Positions 16,445 to 24,786 of a DNA stretch of 64,000 nt are shown in pieces. Numbering within the stretch: the stretch's first letter is position 1; each line of letters starts with the position of its first letter. A model generated the notes under the pieces. The model worked only from the letters and a program-made list of their open reading frames with translations. It had not been told where the DNA came from and did no database searches. Source of the stretch: Pseudoalteromonas sp. 0303 (GTDB lineage Bacteria > Pseudomonadota > Gammaproteobacteria > Enterobacterales > Alteromonadaceae); assembly GCF_013349995.1 (NCBI RefSeq), contig NZ_JABVXF010000018.1:29071-93070 (forward strand), given 5' to 3'. Made by a program: the position numbers and the translations under genes.

Positions 16445-18043
16445 TTACGCTGCTAAACCGTGTCGGCTTACCGCTTCTTCCATGCTCTTGGATAACTCAA
16501 GTTCGGCTACTTGTCGCAAGTAGGCTGCCGTCACCTTGACGCTATCGACCGTCTTAACCATTCGCCCAGCTACAACACAACGGTTATTCCAGTGTGATGC
16601 ATCTTTGGCTGTAGGAACGCTCGCAATTTTGTCAATTGCCTCCTTAACAGTTTCTTCATCGCTTTCGCACATACCCGATAAGGCAAGCGCTACTGACTCC
16701 AAAAATACTGCGTGACCGGCCACATTATAATTTCTCAATTCTTCAGAACTGATCTCATTATTAATGACCTTTTGCCACAGTCGGATTTTTCCGGTCAATT
16801 CAGTTAATACCAAGTCGAAAAACTGATTCATTGAATCCAACTTTTCATCATCGATGTTAATGAATGACTTTTCTTTGACATTAAGAAGTTTTTCAACAAA
16901 CTTCTTCCAATGCACCAGTGACCAAACCTTTTCAGATTTACCACCAATTGTTGTTTGCTCCTTATCAACCAATTCGTTAATTGCTGGATGGCGCTCTAAA
17001 GCGTCCAGAACGAATTTATTGAAAGGGTTACGCAAATCATACAGTGCATTTATCGCAGCGCTTGGCTTTGACAGGTTTGCATTCAAATCAGCGAAAATTT
17101 GCTTTGACCGCTCAAGTCCTTCATCATAATAAAACGTCACAGGCACGGTTTCGTCCCCTAGCGTTTTATCATATTTAATAAAGAATTCAGCGGCTTGACG
17201 GCGATGCTGACCATCATTTATAAGGAGCTTTGCAGTCAAAGGTATACGAATAACACCTAAACGATCTGCAAGTCCATTTACATTTAACGGGTCAAATACC
17301 ATCGCTTCATTTACGCTAACAGTCAAACACGGAAGTACATAATCTTCACGATTATCGACTACGTATTGACCGATTTCATTGGCATGCTTAATGTTGACCT
17401 TTCTTTGAGCTCGAAGCTCTGCCGGAAGGCTTTCATCTGCAAACGTGAAAAACTTAACCAGATACTTAAATGGCACCTGGGCAATGTAAAATTCCTTTTT
17501 CGCCTGAATGCCTTTTACAGCAGGGAACGAATAGGTCATTTCACTCGCAGCGCTTTCAAAGCTTGAAACGATACTAGCTCGTTTAGCTTCTTCTTCTGCT
17601 TTTTGCTGAATACGCTTTTCATTTTCTTCAATGAGTTTTTGCGCCGGTTCAGAGAACTTATCGCACCACTCATCAAATTCCATATCGCGATTGTACTCAT
17701 CAAGTGGGACCAGGTACTTACACGCCTCTTCAGCGCTTTCACCTGTTTTCATTTTCTCAATGATGTCTGCACACTTTCGTACTTCGCGTTGGCGGTTACA
17801 TTCGACATAAGCATTCCATACTAACTCTACTGGCTTATCACCTACTTCTAACTTTTCATCAGTAGTAAGCTCAAAAGCCATTTGTGAAGAGCTTAACGCG
17901 CCCTTACTGGCTTTTTTTGCTTCACGATCAGCAGTGAAAGCGTCTTTATGACGGCCTTTTACTACACCAAAATCATGACCACACTTAGCCAGGTCAGCAT
18001 TGAAATCAGTAACACATACACGATAGAACATAGTAATACTCAT
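16445..18043 (-). CDS. DGQHR-domain protein (DndB-like)
   Basis: 532 aa. The signature DGQHRRQAA lies near residues 277-285, with flanking strands VIRIPLTAKLLIN and a following FADLNANLSKPS, as in DGQHR/DndB proteins. The N-terminal 170 residues are a charged helical region I cannot assign. DndB represses phosphorothioation operons; other DGQHR proteins occur on mobile elements and in BREX/Dnd-like defence contexts. It lies next to a PP-loop protein, but both genes have separate leaders, so they need not be an operon. Confidence 0.8.
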   Translation of the reverse strand: MSITMFYRVCVTDFNADLAKCGHDFGVVKGRHKDAFTADREAKKASKGALSSSQMAFELTTDEKLEVGDKPVELVWNAYVECNRQREVRKCADIIEKMKTGESAEEACKYLVPLDEYNRDMEFDEWCDKFSEPAQKLIEENEKRIQQKAEEEAKRASIVSSFESAASEMTYSFPAVKGIQAKKEFYIAQVPFKYLVKFFTFADESLPAELRAQRKVNIKHANEIGQYVVDNREDYVLPCLTVSVNEAMVFDPLNVNGLADRLGVIRIPLTAKLLINDGQHRRQAAEFFIKYDKTLGDETVPVTFYYDEGLERSKQIFADLNANLSKPSAAINALYDLRNPFNKFVLDALERHPAINELVDKEQTTIGGKSEKVWSLVHWKKFVEKLLNVKEKSFINIDDEKLDSMNQFFDLVLTELTGKIRLWQKVINNEISSEELRNYNVAGHAVFLESVALALSGMCESDEETVKEAIDKIASVPTAKDASHWNNRCVVAGRMVKTVDSVKVTAAYLRQVAELELSKSMEEAVSRHGLAA

Positions 18044-18050
18044 AATATTT

Positions 18051-18107
18051 CCTCTTTACGTATTGAAGGCAGCTCGAAAGCGCCTGTTTTATTTGTGGCC
18101 GATGGCC
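18051..18107 (-). promoter_or_regulatory. Shared leader, copy 8
   Basis: Hairpin I GGCC-ATC-GGCC (18097-18107) and canonical hairpin II (18067-18085). GAGG ends 7 nt before ATG 18043. Confidence 0.9.
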
Positions 18108-18146
18108 GATTAACCATTTCACTATATCAAATTTTGGACATAAAAA

Positions 18147-18166
18147 AAGCTTCCTAATGGAAGCTT
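18147..18166 (-). terminator. Terminator
   Basis: AAGCTTCC-ATTA-GGAAGCTT stem with a T-run, ending the 18183 gene and abutting the next promoter. Confidence 0.85.
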
Positions 18167-18182
18167 ATTTTCTATGCCAAAT

Positions 18183-18437
18183 CTACACTTCAGACGAACC
18201 AACCCAGCAATCGTCCTTTTTATCCCCCAAATATGCATCCCAGCCAAATTGCAGGGTTAGATAATCGGTCATTAAGGATTCGCTGACGAGTTCCAGTGCG
18301 TCATAGGTCCACCCTTCATAGGGTGAATTCTGTCTTACCACTAAGTTACCGTCCAAATCATAGAGGTACAAATCTTTATATCTGTTTCCTTCTAGTAGAC
18401 AAGGTTCACGTTCATTAATTGGTCGTGCAACAATCAT
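18183..18437 (-). CDS. Hypothetical protein with shared leader
   Basis: 84 aa, acidic, with aromatic-rich central strands (KDLYLYDLDGNLVVRQ). No motif recognised. Confidence 0.65.
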   Translation of the reverse strand: MIVARPINEREPCLLEGNRYKDLYLYDLDGNLVVRQNSPYEGWTYDALELVSESLMTDYLTLQFGWDAYLGDKKDDCWVGSSEV

Positions 18438-18442
18438 ATTTT

Positions 18443-18499
18443 CCTCTTTACGTGTTGAAGGCAGCTCGAAAGCGCCTAGTTTATTTGTGGCCGATGGCC
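18443..18499 (-). promoter_or_regulatory. Shared leader, copy 9
   Basis: Both hairpins canonical; the spacer between them begins AAATAAACTAGG instead of AAACAAAACAGG. Confidence 0.9.
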
Positions 18500-18540
18500 G
18501 ATTCAGAATCTTTAATATACCAGCGCTATTCGCATAAAAA

Positions 18541-18562
18541 AAGCGCCCTCAAGAGGCGCTTT
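18541..18562 (-). terminator. Terminator
   Basis: AAGCGCC/GGCGCTT stem with a T-run on the minus strand; it overlaps the end of the 18549 gene. Confidence 0.8.
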
Positions 18563-19067
18563 CTGTTATATACACGTCACTACCTTGCAATAGTGCCTGA
18601 GTACAACCATCAGTAAATGGTGAATCATCATCACGACGAAAGAATGAACCCATTTTGTACGGATTATATGTAATCGCACATTCAGTTCCATCTAACGTCT
18701 GCACCATTTCCGATGCATCTACGATGATGCCTTGGCAAAAAGCGTGGACATTCTTGCGCTTTTCCCTCAAGACACGTTGCCTTGACTTCTCAGATACTAC
18801 CAGTTGGCAATTTTCGAGTAATACCGAACGAGCATAGCCAATCACTTTACCTTTATCTTCACCTTCCATAGCCAGAATTGAATAGAACTCCGGTTTGTTT
18901 AGATTTCGATAAACCCTAACTCTCATTAGGCGGCGGCAAATACGATCTGCTTTACCCACTTTTGATTCAAACTGACCGTCATTAAACAGTGAATTGCGTA
19001 AACATTTTGGCTCGATGCTCGATGCTGCAAAATCACCTAACGGCAAATCCATAGTTGCTTGAAACAT
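18549..19067 (-). CDS. Hypothetical protein
   Basis: 172 aa, ATG 19067 after AGGAGCGCATC. It has no leader of its own and lies 19 bp after the upstream gene, so the two form an operon. Basic centre (SRQRVLREKRKN). Unrecognised. Confidence 0.65.
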   Translation of the reverse strand: MFQATMDLPLGDFAASSIEPKCLRNSLFNDGQFESKVGKADRICRRLMRVRVYRNLNKPEFYSILAMEGEDKGKVIGYARSVLLENCQLVVSEKSRQRVLREKRKNVHAFCQGIIVDASEMVQTLDGTECAITYNPYKMGSFFRRDDDSPFTDGCTQALLQGSDVYITESAS

Positions 19068-19086
19068 GATGCGCTCCTATACCACA

Positions 19087-19521
19087 TTAGGCAGCAGCGC
19101 TGCGGTCTTCCCATTTAACACCATGCCCCTGTGCTACCAAGTTATTCAACCAACTGTGCAAAAACGAGTTTTGCGACTTTTTGGCTTTTACATTAACTTT
19201 GCCAGGAAGGGGGTATACTACCTCGTACATTGGAGGAAGACTCATTTCAAATGAGTAGGCTTCAACCATTTTGGTATCAGGGTAATAAAGGATTTCCATA
19301 ATTGGGTCTGAGCATAAATCACCACATTGAACAAAGTAGTGTGCAATTGAAAAGCCAATACACTTTTGGTCGTTAAAACCATCAGTAAGCTCATTGCGCT
19401 CAACCACTAAGTCCATCACACCAGAAGAGATACTTTTGCGGTAAGAAGGGACCGTATTATCTTCCAGAATAATTCCAAGCTTTACCATTAGATCGTAGTT
19501 TTTCTCAAATACAGTTTTCAT
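19087..19521 (-). CDS. Hypothetical protein with shared leader
   Basis: 144 aa from ATG 19521, set by the leader's GAGG. A longer reading to 19611 translates the leader. Alternating strands (DPIMEILYYPDTKMVEAYSF) suggest a beta-rich plasmid DUF domain. It is the first gene of a two-gene unit. Confidence 0.65.
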   Translation of the reverse strand: MKTVFEKNYDLMVKLGIILEDNTVPSYRKSISSGVMDLVVERNELTDGFNDQKCIGFSIAHYFVQCGDLCSDPIMEILYYPDTKMVEAYSFEMSLPPMYEVVYPLPGKVNVKAKKSQNSFLHSWLNNLVAQGHGVKWEDRSAAA

Positions 19522-19527
19522 AACTTT

Positions 19528-19584
19528 CCTCTTTACGTATTGAAGGCAGCTCGAAAGCGCCTGTTTTGTTTGTGGCCTAAAGCC
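19528..19584 (-). promoter_or_regulatory. Shared leader, copy 10
   Basis: Hairpin I is GGC-TTTAG-GCC; hairpin II canonical (19544-19562). Confidence 0.88.
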
Positions 19585-19643
19585 AATAATCACATTCAGT
19601 ATATAGACCATCGACTAATAAATCATCTCTGAACAATAAAAAA

Positions 19644-19658
19644 GGCCGCTTAGCGGCC
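19644..19658 (-). terminator. Terminator
   Basis: GGCCGC-TAA-GCGGCC with a T-run on the minus strand, ending the 19664 gene. Confidence 0.8.
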
Positions 19659-19663
19659 CTTAT

Positions 19664-20197
19664 TTATTTGAGAAGGTTGAAACCAAAGTCAGCTAGGCGT
19701 TCAGTGAACTCGACATAAATGTCACTCTCACCGTCCCAGTCTTGTTTAACCTTGATATAGTCGGTGAACTTACCTTCAGCTTCTTCTTGAGTCGAAGCCA
19801 TTACAAACTTCAATTCTTCTTCGCAATCACAAACCCTACCAACGACAACAAACACATGCTGTTGCAACTCATCATCACTTGCATCAACAAGCAATGGTGC
19901 TATAACCCTTTCCCATACAGGATAGACTTGTTCGCTTGTGATTCGCTCGTTATTGCCCTCAGCGAAACAAATTGTGTCATAGCCCCCATCGTAATTATCC
20001 TGTAACCAATCGCCAAGAGCGATTAAAAGCTTACGATTAGATGCTGGCATTACCTTTTTCATTTGCGCCCAGGTAACTACAAATCCAGATTCGCTAGGAA
20101 TAATTTGGTTTTCAATGCCTTTAGCTGTTAAACATGATGACAGTTCATTAGCTTCATTTAGTGTTGTTTTGGTTTCAGTTTTAATTACTGCTTTCAT
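19664..20197 (-). CDS. Hypothetical protein with shared leader
   Basis: 177 aa, acidic and soluble, with no signal or transmembrane segment. The N-terminal third looks like a small alpha/beta domain. Unrecognised. Its leader faces the iteron array. Confidence 0.65.
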   Translation of the reverse strand: MKAVIKTETKTTLNEANELSSCLTAKGIENQIIPSESGFVVTWAQMKKVMPASNRKLLIALGDWLQDNYDGGYDTICFAEGNNERITSEQVYPVWERVIAPLLVDASDDELQQHVFVVVGRVCDCEEELKFVMASTQEEAEGKFTDYIKVKQDWDGESDIYVEFTERLADFGFNLLK

Positions 20198-20204
20198 GGT
20201 ATTT

Positions 20205-20261
20205 CCTCTTTACGTGTTGAAGGCAGCTCGAAAGCGCCTGTTTTGATTGTGGCCGATGGCC
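20205..20261 (-). promoter_or_regulatory. Shared leader, copy 11
   Basis: Hairpin I GGCC-ATC-GGCC (20251-20261) and canonical hairpin II (20221-20239). The promoter word TATATTGATGCATCTA lies just upstream. Confidence 0.9.
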
Positions 20262-20307
20262 TGTTTAGATGCATCAATATAACAAAGGTAGCCACTTAGT
20301 AAAAGCA

Positions 20308-20684
20308 GATCAAAAGTACGATACTATCCACAACCAAAAGTACGACACTGTGCGCCTGTGCCAAATCCCAAACAGATCAAAAGTACGATACTATCCACAA
20401 CCAAAAGTACGATACTATCCATAACCAAAAGTACGACACTGTGCGCCTGTGCCAAATCCCAAACAGATCAAAAGTACGATACTATCCACAACCAAAAGTA
20501 CGATACTATCCACAACTAAAAGTACGACACTGTGCGCCTGTGACAAATCCCAAACAGATCAAAAGTACGATACTATCCATAACCAAAAGTACGACACTGT
20601 GCGCCTGTGACAAATCCCAAACAGATCAAAAGTACGATACTATCCATAACCAAAAGTACGACACTGTGCGCCTGTGACAAATCC
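20308..20684. repeat. Iteron array of twelve AAAAGTACGAYACTRT repeats
   Basis: Twelve direct repeats in two alternating types. Type A (seven copies) is AAAAGTACGATACTATCC followed by AYAACC. Type B (five copies) is AAAAGTACGACACTGTGCGC followed by CTGTGMCAAATCC. GATC adenine-methylation sites start five type A copies. CTATCCACA, one mismatch from a DnaA box, occurs in four. Such regular arrays are typical of iteron-controlled origins bound by Rep_3/TrfA-type initiators. No initiator gene is nearby, and an ORF through the array is an artefact. Confidence 0.75.
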
Positions 20685-20690
20685 AAAAAA

Positions 20691-20713
20691 AACCCCGACG
20701 ATGCGGGGTTTTT
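20691..20713 (-). terminator. Terminator of PP-loop gene
   Basis: AACCCCG/CGGGGTT-type stem with a T-run on the minus strand, next to the stop at 20715. Confidence 0.75.
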
Positions 20714-20714
20714 G

Positions 20715-22409
20715 TTACAGTATGAAGTCCATTGCAGTTTGTGACGTATTAGCCGTCAACTCAACAACTCTATCCTTGATCTTCTTCGATACAGAAAGTC
20801 GAAGAATTGCTTCGTCCACAGGAATGCCGGTTGTTGTTCTGAGCGAAAATAAGGCTTGAGCTCGTTTCGCATCACGGTTCAACCGATCAATACTTCCTTT
20901 GGCTATCCGGACAACACCACTTTCAAGTAAGTGCTTCAGCATAACAGTAGGGCATTTGTTCTCTAAATAACCCCCTTCAACCAAATCGGGATAAAAAGAG
21001 TCTACAAACATCATCGCCTTACTATTTTCTGTTACAACCTCGAAAGCGCTGCTTTCATCGTATTTAACAACTTGGTGTTTGATACCATCACGGTAATAAA
21101 CTCTCGCTAAATGCTTGTACTCACCGTACAAACCTTCATCGTCAAGCCCAATACTGTTGTCCTGATCCATATAATCTTCAAGCGGAAAATACATATACAC
21201 AGGGCTAAATGCAGCCTCTATCTTTTCCGTGTGAGGAATGGGATAACGCATACCATCCTCCACAATTTCATGCCATATTTTCAACGCCATACCAGGTTCA
21301 GGTTCCCCACCTTCTCTTGACCAGTGGTACTGAATAGCCAGTAATTCACGATAGTCAATTAAGTCAATGGGATGATAACCATGCTGGTCAAAAGCGTCTT
21401 GCTGAATAGTCAGCACATATCGCAAGAGATCCATCCGATATTCCATAGAATACTGGTTGATTCCAACTTTAATAAAACCGTCTTTCATTTCCCTGCCCAG
21501 TAATGATCGCTTGTTAAAGTCAAACAAGGTATTGATCATATAGGTGCGAAGGTCATTAAGGGGCTTCATGAAACCATATGTTTTAGGCGATACAGCTAAT
21601 TGCGCCTCTAAACTACGGTCAGTTGGATTCATTGCACACAGTACACAACCGAATCGTGCGCCACACTCCTTATTGTTTTGAATACCAGCAAACAGATCAC
21701 AGGTCCCACCGTTACCGGCGCTGTAATGCCGCTTCATAGCGTCAAAACGGTCGGAATAACTATCAATTTCACATTCATCAACAACCTTGAAAAGCTGCCA
21801 AACATCGTTTAATGACCAATCCTTGATGATGGCTTGCGTCCATCCAAGGCCTGTAGCCACAACCTTTGTAGCTGATTCATTTCTTTTCTTCAGGTTCATC
21901 GCCCTTACTGTTGATTCGCTATCTCTAGCGCCTGATATAGAAACAATCTTAGTGGTTTGATGTTTTTGTTGAAGTGATTTTAGAAAGCGCTCCATTGGCT
22001 TGATTTTCCAATCACTTGCACAATCTCTGCCAGATGCCGATGTTTGTGGCGTTCTAAGTAACTTGCCACGTCCCACATACTCAACCATAGGGTTGTTAGC
22101 CAGAGACGGTTTCAGCTCCTTGGTGATAATTGGCAAGCCGGTATCAGATGCGAATGTATTCAGGTCTTCGTGTAGATCCATCATGTATTCATGAAGAACC
22201 ATATTATCCAACGTTGTATTGGTCGTGACGACATACAAAGGACCAACATTTGGGTTTATTGCGTGAGCTCTTTTTAAGCCCTCAACAACACAAATACTAG
22301 CTGCGCCGGAATCTTTACCACTCAGACCCAGAGATACTATCCAACCATCCAAGAAGAGCTTGGTAGCTCGCTCAACGGTTTCTTCATACATACTATGATT
22401 AATAGACAT
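20715..22409 (-). CDS. Large PP-loop (DndC-like) protein
   Basis: 564 aa. A PP-loop motif GLSGKDSGAA (28-37) and a conserved RFGCVLCAMNP cysteine pair near the middle (about 254-264) match DndC/PAPS-reductase-like proteins, in which cysteines can hold an iron-sulfur cluster. Residues GRDCASDWKIKP (about 126-137) resemble the conserved CxxxxKIxP segment of this group. The C-terminal half is longer than in DndC. This is the second PP-loop protein in the window, sharing only the leader with the first. Confidence 0.8.
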   Translation of the reverse strand: MSINHSMYEETVERATKLFLDGWIVSLGLSGKDSGAASICVVEGLKRAHAINPNVGPLYVVTTNTTLDNMVLHEYMMDLHEDLNTFASDTGLPIITKELKPSLANNPMVEYVGRGKLLRTPQTSASGRDCASDWKIKPMERFLKSLQQKHQTTKIVSISGARDSESTVRAMNLKKRNESATKVVATGLGWTQAIIKDWSLNDVWQLFKVVDECEIDSYSDRFDAMKRHYSAGNGGTCDLFAGIQNNKECGARFGCVLCAMNPTDRSLEAQLAVSPKTYGFMKPLNDLRTYMINTLFDFNKRSLLGREMKDGFIKVGINQYSMEYRMDLLRYVLTIQQDAFDQHGYHPIDLIDYRELLAIQYHWSREGGEPEPGMALKIWHEIVEDGMRYPIPHTEKIEAAFSPVYMYFPLEDYMDQDNSIGLDDEGLYGEYKHLARVYYRDGIKHQVVKYDESSAFEVVTENSKAMMFVDSFYPDLVEGGYLENKCPTVMLKHLLESGVVRIAKGSIDRLNRDAKRAQALFSLRTTTGIPVDEAILRLSVSKKIKDRVVELTANTSQTAMDFIL

Positions 22410-22416
22410 AGTGTTT

Positions 22417-22473
22417 CCTCTTTACGTGTTAAAGGCAGCTCGTAAGCGCCTGTTTTGTTTGTGGCCGATGGCC
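22417..22473 (-). promoter_or_regulatory. Shared leader, copy 12 (reference example)
   Basis: Reading the minus strand: extended -10 TGGTATATT (near 22488-22496), then about 15 nt to hairpin I GGCC-ATC-GGCC, an ACAAACAAAAC spacer, hairpin II AGGCGCTTACGAGCTGCCT (TTAC loop variant), TTAACACGTAAAGAGG, and ATG 22409. The upstream terminator T-run (22514) lies where a -35 would be. Confidence 0.9.
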
Positions 22474-22513
22474 GGTTTAGAAACTCCAATATACCATGTA
22501 CCAGGTATAAAAA

Positions 22514-22533
22514 AAGCTTCCCGAAGGAAGCTT
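22514..22533 (-). terminator. Terminator
   Basis: AAGCTTCC-TTCG-GGAAGCTT stem with a T-run, ending the 22540 gene. Confidence 0.9.
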
Positions 22534-22539
22534 GTTTAT

Positions 22540-23718
22540 TTACACAATATCGCGCTTTGCCAATTCAGAACAAACATGCGTTCTTACCTTGGGGCTCAAT
22601 ATTTTGTGGCAACGTTCAACAATGTATAACTGCACCATTTGAAAGGCATAACCGCCATTACTTTCATCAAGACAATCCCATAAGGATTCGTTATCTTGGC
22701 AAGCCAAGACAACTTTGACATCGATGTTCATGTAACGAGCTAAGGCTTTAACTTCAGTTTCTTTTAGCGTACCTATATACCCTAAAAGATCCCCCAGGAC
22801 TTCCGTTTCATCCCATACTGAAACATCGTCAATCCGAGAATGTGAACAACCATGTATTGCATGGCTAACCACATCATCCAGTATCTGACTTTGCATTTCA
22901 GTTAATAGTCGGCCTTTACCTATATGTTTTCGCAGTTGCGTAGCATCACAAGTAAATTCCGTTTTGGGCGACCGGTGTTTTGCCTCATGAACCAATGCTG
23001 TTTCAGAACATCCAAGAAAATGAACATTCGCAGGCTTCACCGTCGAAATGAAATCAAACACTTCAGAACGGCTTAGCGCTTCAGCGTTGGAAGGAAGGCC
23101 AACAACAAAATCCATATTCAGCATTGCTTTACACCGCGCATAATGTTCAGCGATAGACAAACGACCTTTTTGCATTGGAACCATCACCTTCACATTACGG
23201 CGAGTAATAAGCTCTATTTCGCGCTTATAGTCAGCCAATAAACGAAAGCTTTCATCTTGATCACCAACCACATCAGGAGCAACAACAATCAAGCCGGAAG
23301 GGTTAGCGCATTTTTCGATAATGTCATGGTATCTCTCAAACACTTCGTCAAAATCAATTGGCTTTGTATCTGGCTTTCGCAGACCGGCCATGAATGTCCG
23401 GAATGCCCCGCTATCAACAAATACTTCCCCCCCTTGAGAAACATATTCAGCAACTAGAGAACGAACCGGTGCAGACGCATCCATCACGCATATACCAATT
23501 GCCGAGCCAGCTTGAATGTATCCCAAAATATCAGATTTAGAACTTGCACCAGACCTATACGTAGTGATTTTTGCACCTGGCATAAAGTCATGAACAAGAT
23601 CGTGTTGTTGCTTTGTGTATTGTTTATCACGCAGAACCTTTTCCCAGGGATAGACCTTAAATTCAGGAATAGCCCTAACAGGAGTTGGAACAGCACTATC
23701 AAACATTTCTATTTGCAT
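22540..23718 (-). CDS. tRNA-guanine transglycosylase-like (DpdA-like) protein
   Basis: 392 aa with the TIM-barrel pattern of TGT-fold enzymes. FVDSGAFRTF (100-109) matches the DSGGFQ active-site loop. VHFLGCSE (232-239) matches the VHLLG strand. EFTCDATQLRKHIGKG (254-269) matches the FDCVLPTRxxRNG nucleophile segment, with Asp258 aligned. DpdA enzymes of this superfamily insert 7-deazaguanine into DNA. The rest of a Dpd pathway is not visible here, so the substrate (tRNA or DNA) is open. Confidence 0.72.
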   Translation of the reverse strand: MQIEMFDSAVPTPVRAIPEFKVYPWEKVLRDKQYTKQQHDLVHDFMPGAKITTYRSGASSKSDILGYIQAGSAIGICVMDASAPVRSLVAEYVSQGGEVFVDSGAFRTFMAGLRKPDTKPIDFDEVFERYHDIIEKCANPSGLIVVAPDVVGDQDESFRLLADYKREIELITRRNVKVMVPMQKGRLSIAEHYARCKAMLNMDFVVGLPSNAEALSRSEVFDFISTVKPANVHFLGCSETALVHEAKHRSPKTEFTCDATQLRKHIGKGRLLTEMQSQILDDVVSHAIHGCSHSRIDDVSVWDETEVLGDLLGYIGTLKETEVKALARYMNIDVKVVLACQDNESLWDCLDESNGGYAFQMVQLYIVERCHKILSPKVRTHVCSELAKRDIV

Positions 23719-23724
23719 ATGTTT

Positions 23725-23781
23725 CCTCTTTACGTGTTGAAGGCAGCTCGAAAGCGCCTGTTTTCTTTGTGGCCGATGGCC
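23725..23781 (-). promoter_or_regulatory. Shared leader, copy 13
   Basis: Both hairpins canonical. Two CATAG-CTATG operators lie 42-95 bp further upstream. Confidence 0.9.
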
Positions 23782-23822
23782 TACTAGAACAGTATCAGCG
23801 TAGCAAAATTATCCCGCTGCAG

Positions 23823-23882
23823 CATAGTCGTTTTTGACTATATAGGTTGTGGCCATCATAGATATTCTTATCTATGCTCGAT
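23823..23882. promoter_or_regulatory. CATAG-CTATG operators, locus 2 (two copies)
   Basis: CATAGTCGTTTTTGACTATA (23823-23842) and CATAGATATTCTTATCTATG (23857-23876) with the GGCCATCATAG...ATGCTCGATA context. They are nearly identical to 50844-50905. Confidence 0.65.
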
Positions 23883-23886
23883 AAAA

Positions 23887-23904
23887 AAGGTCCCGAAGGA
23901 CCTT
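23887..23904 (-). terminator. Terminator
   Basis: AAGGTCC-TTCG-GGACCTT stem and a T-run, ending the 23909 gene. Confidence 0.85.
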
Positions 23905-23908
23905 TATC

Positions 23909-24139
23909 TTATTGAACGGTTATCCCCTTTTGTTTTAGTAACGTCCGGAAATAAAACCGCTGATTGTCTTTACACTCTGCAAGCACCGCGACCGTGTTTT
24001 GAACAGACCAGGGAACGTTAATATCGTCCAACCGGTTAGCCCAAAACCCGAAATCACTTTTCACTTTTTCGTGGTAGACACAAAAACAATGCGTATAAAA
24101 CCCAAGTAAATTATCAAACTGCTGGCTGTTAATTAGCAT
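23909..24139 (-). CDS. Hypothetical small protein
   Basis: 76 aa from ATG 24139, overlapping the upstream gene by 11 bp, with a GGGGCGAGTA ribosome site; a longer reading to 24235 is unlikely. Aromatic-rich N-terminus (YTHCFCVYHEK). Unrecognised second gene of a two-gene unit. Confidence 0.6.
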   Translation of the reverse strand: MLINSQQFDNLLGFYTHCFCVYHEKVKSDFGFWANRLDDINVPWSVQNTVAVLAECKDNQRFYFRTLLKQKGITVQ

Positions 24140-24575
24140 TACTCGCCCCTTCAGTTTTGATAAATTCCTGCACCAAAGAAGGAATGTTAATAAGTTCCTT
24201 ATTGATAGTACGAGCCTTGTTTTGACGATGTTCACATAGGTCTACTACATACCCTGCAAACGCCTCAAGCTTACTTTGAGTGGCAGCTATAAGATTTTTG
24301 GGTTCACCAAACATATCGAAGTAGGTACGAAGAACAGGAACATGCTCAGCATGCACTTCTTTCGACCAATCTACCGAGTAGTGAAATTCCCAACCAAGAT
24401 CCGCAATACCCGTTTCAGTGTATTCGGCAGTTCCATTGTCAATGCTACCATGACACTCCCCCAATAACGCTTGGTCATTGGCAAGCTCTTCTGTGTCAGC
24501 CCAAACTAACTTGGTAACACTCTTTTCATATTCACCAGCACGAATTGTAAGTTTAACTACATATGCTTTAGACAT
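24129..24575 (-). CDS. Hypothetical protein with shared leader
   Basis: 148 aa from ATG 24575. The in-frame upstream sequence translates the leader (KTGAFELPSR) and is not protein. Residues 1-70 look like a small beta-rich domain (YVVKLTIRAGEYEKSVTKLV). Unrecognised. Confidence 0.65.
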   Translation of the reverse strand: MSKAYVVKLTIRAGEYEKSVTKLVWADTEELANDQALLGECHGSIDNGTAEYTETGIADLGWEFHYSVDWSKEVHAEHVPVLRTYFDMFGEPKNLIAATQSKLEAFAGYVVDLCEHRQNKARTINKELINIPSLVQEFIKTEGASNAN

Positions 24576-24583
24576 ATTACTTT

Positions 24584-24640
24584 CCTCTTTACGTCTTGAA
24601 GGCAGCTCGAAAGCGCCTGTTTTTGTTGTGGCCGGAGGCC
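24584..24640 (-). promoter_or_regulatory. Shared leader, copy 14
   Basis: Hairpin I GGCC-TCC-GGCC; hairpin II canonical; box AAGACGTAAAGAGG (AC of CAACACGT changed). Promoter word TGGTATATTGGAG upstream. Confidence 0.9.
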
Positions 24641-24680
24641 GATATAGAAACTCCAATATACCATGTAACAGGAATAAAAA

Positions 24681-24700
24681 AAGCTTCCCGAAGGAAGCTT
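24681..24700 (-). terminator. Terminator abutting promoter
   Basis: AAGCTTCC-TTCG-GGAAGCTT with a T-run on the minus strand; it lies 81 bp after the stop of the 24787 gene and abuts the promoter of the next leader. Confidence 0.85.
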
Positions 24701-24786
24701 GTTGCTTTAAGTAAAAACCTGTAAATCTTTGTGTAGAAAAATAATTTTAGCTAATTACACACCTTGCTAACCTGAAGATTAGAAAA

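Noticed and set aside
15163..18043. Complete Dnd phosphorothioation system
   Set aside because: Only DndB-like and DndC-like proteins are present; DndA, DndD, DndE and restriction genes are missing from the window.
20441..20677. Open frame across the iteron array
   Set aside because: It only translates direct repeats (repeated PKSTILSI-like units), has no ribosome site and lies within an origin-like array.
20308..20684. Possible CRISPR array
   Set aside because: The sequences between repeats are themselves repeated (A and B types), so there are no unique spacers, and no cas genes occur.
24576..24656. Shared N-terminal motif GAFELP in several proteins
   Set aside because: These N-termini come from reading the leader hairpin II as codons; real starts lie downstream of the GAGG.
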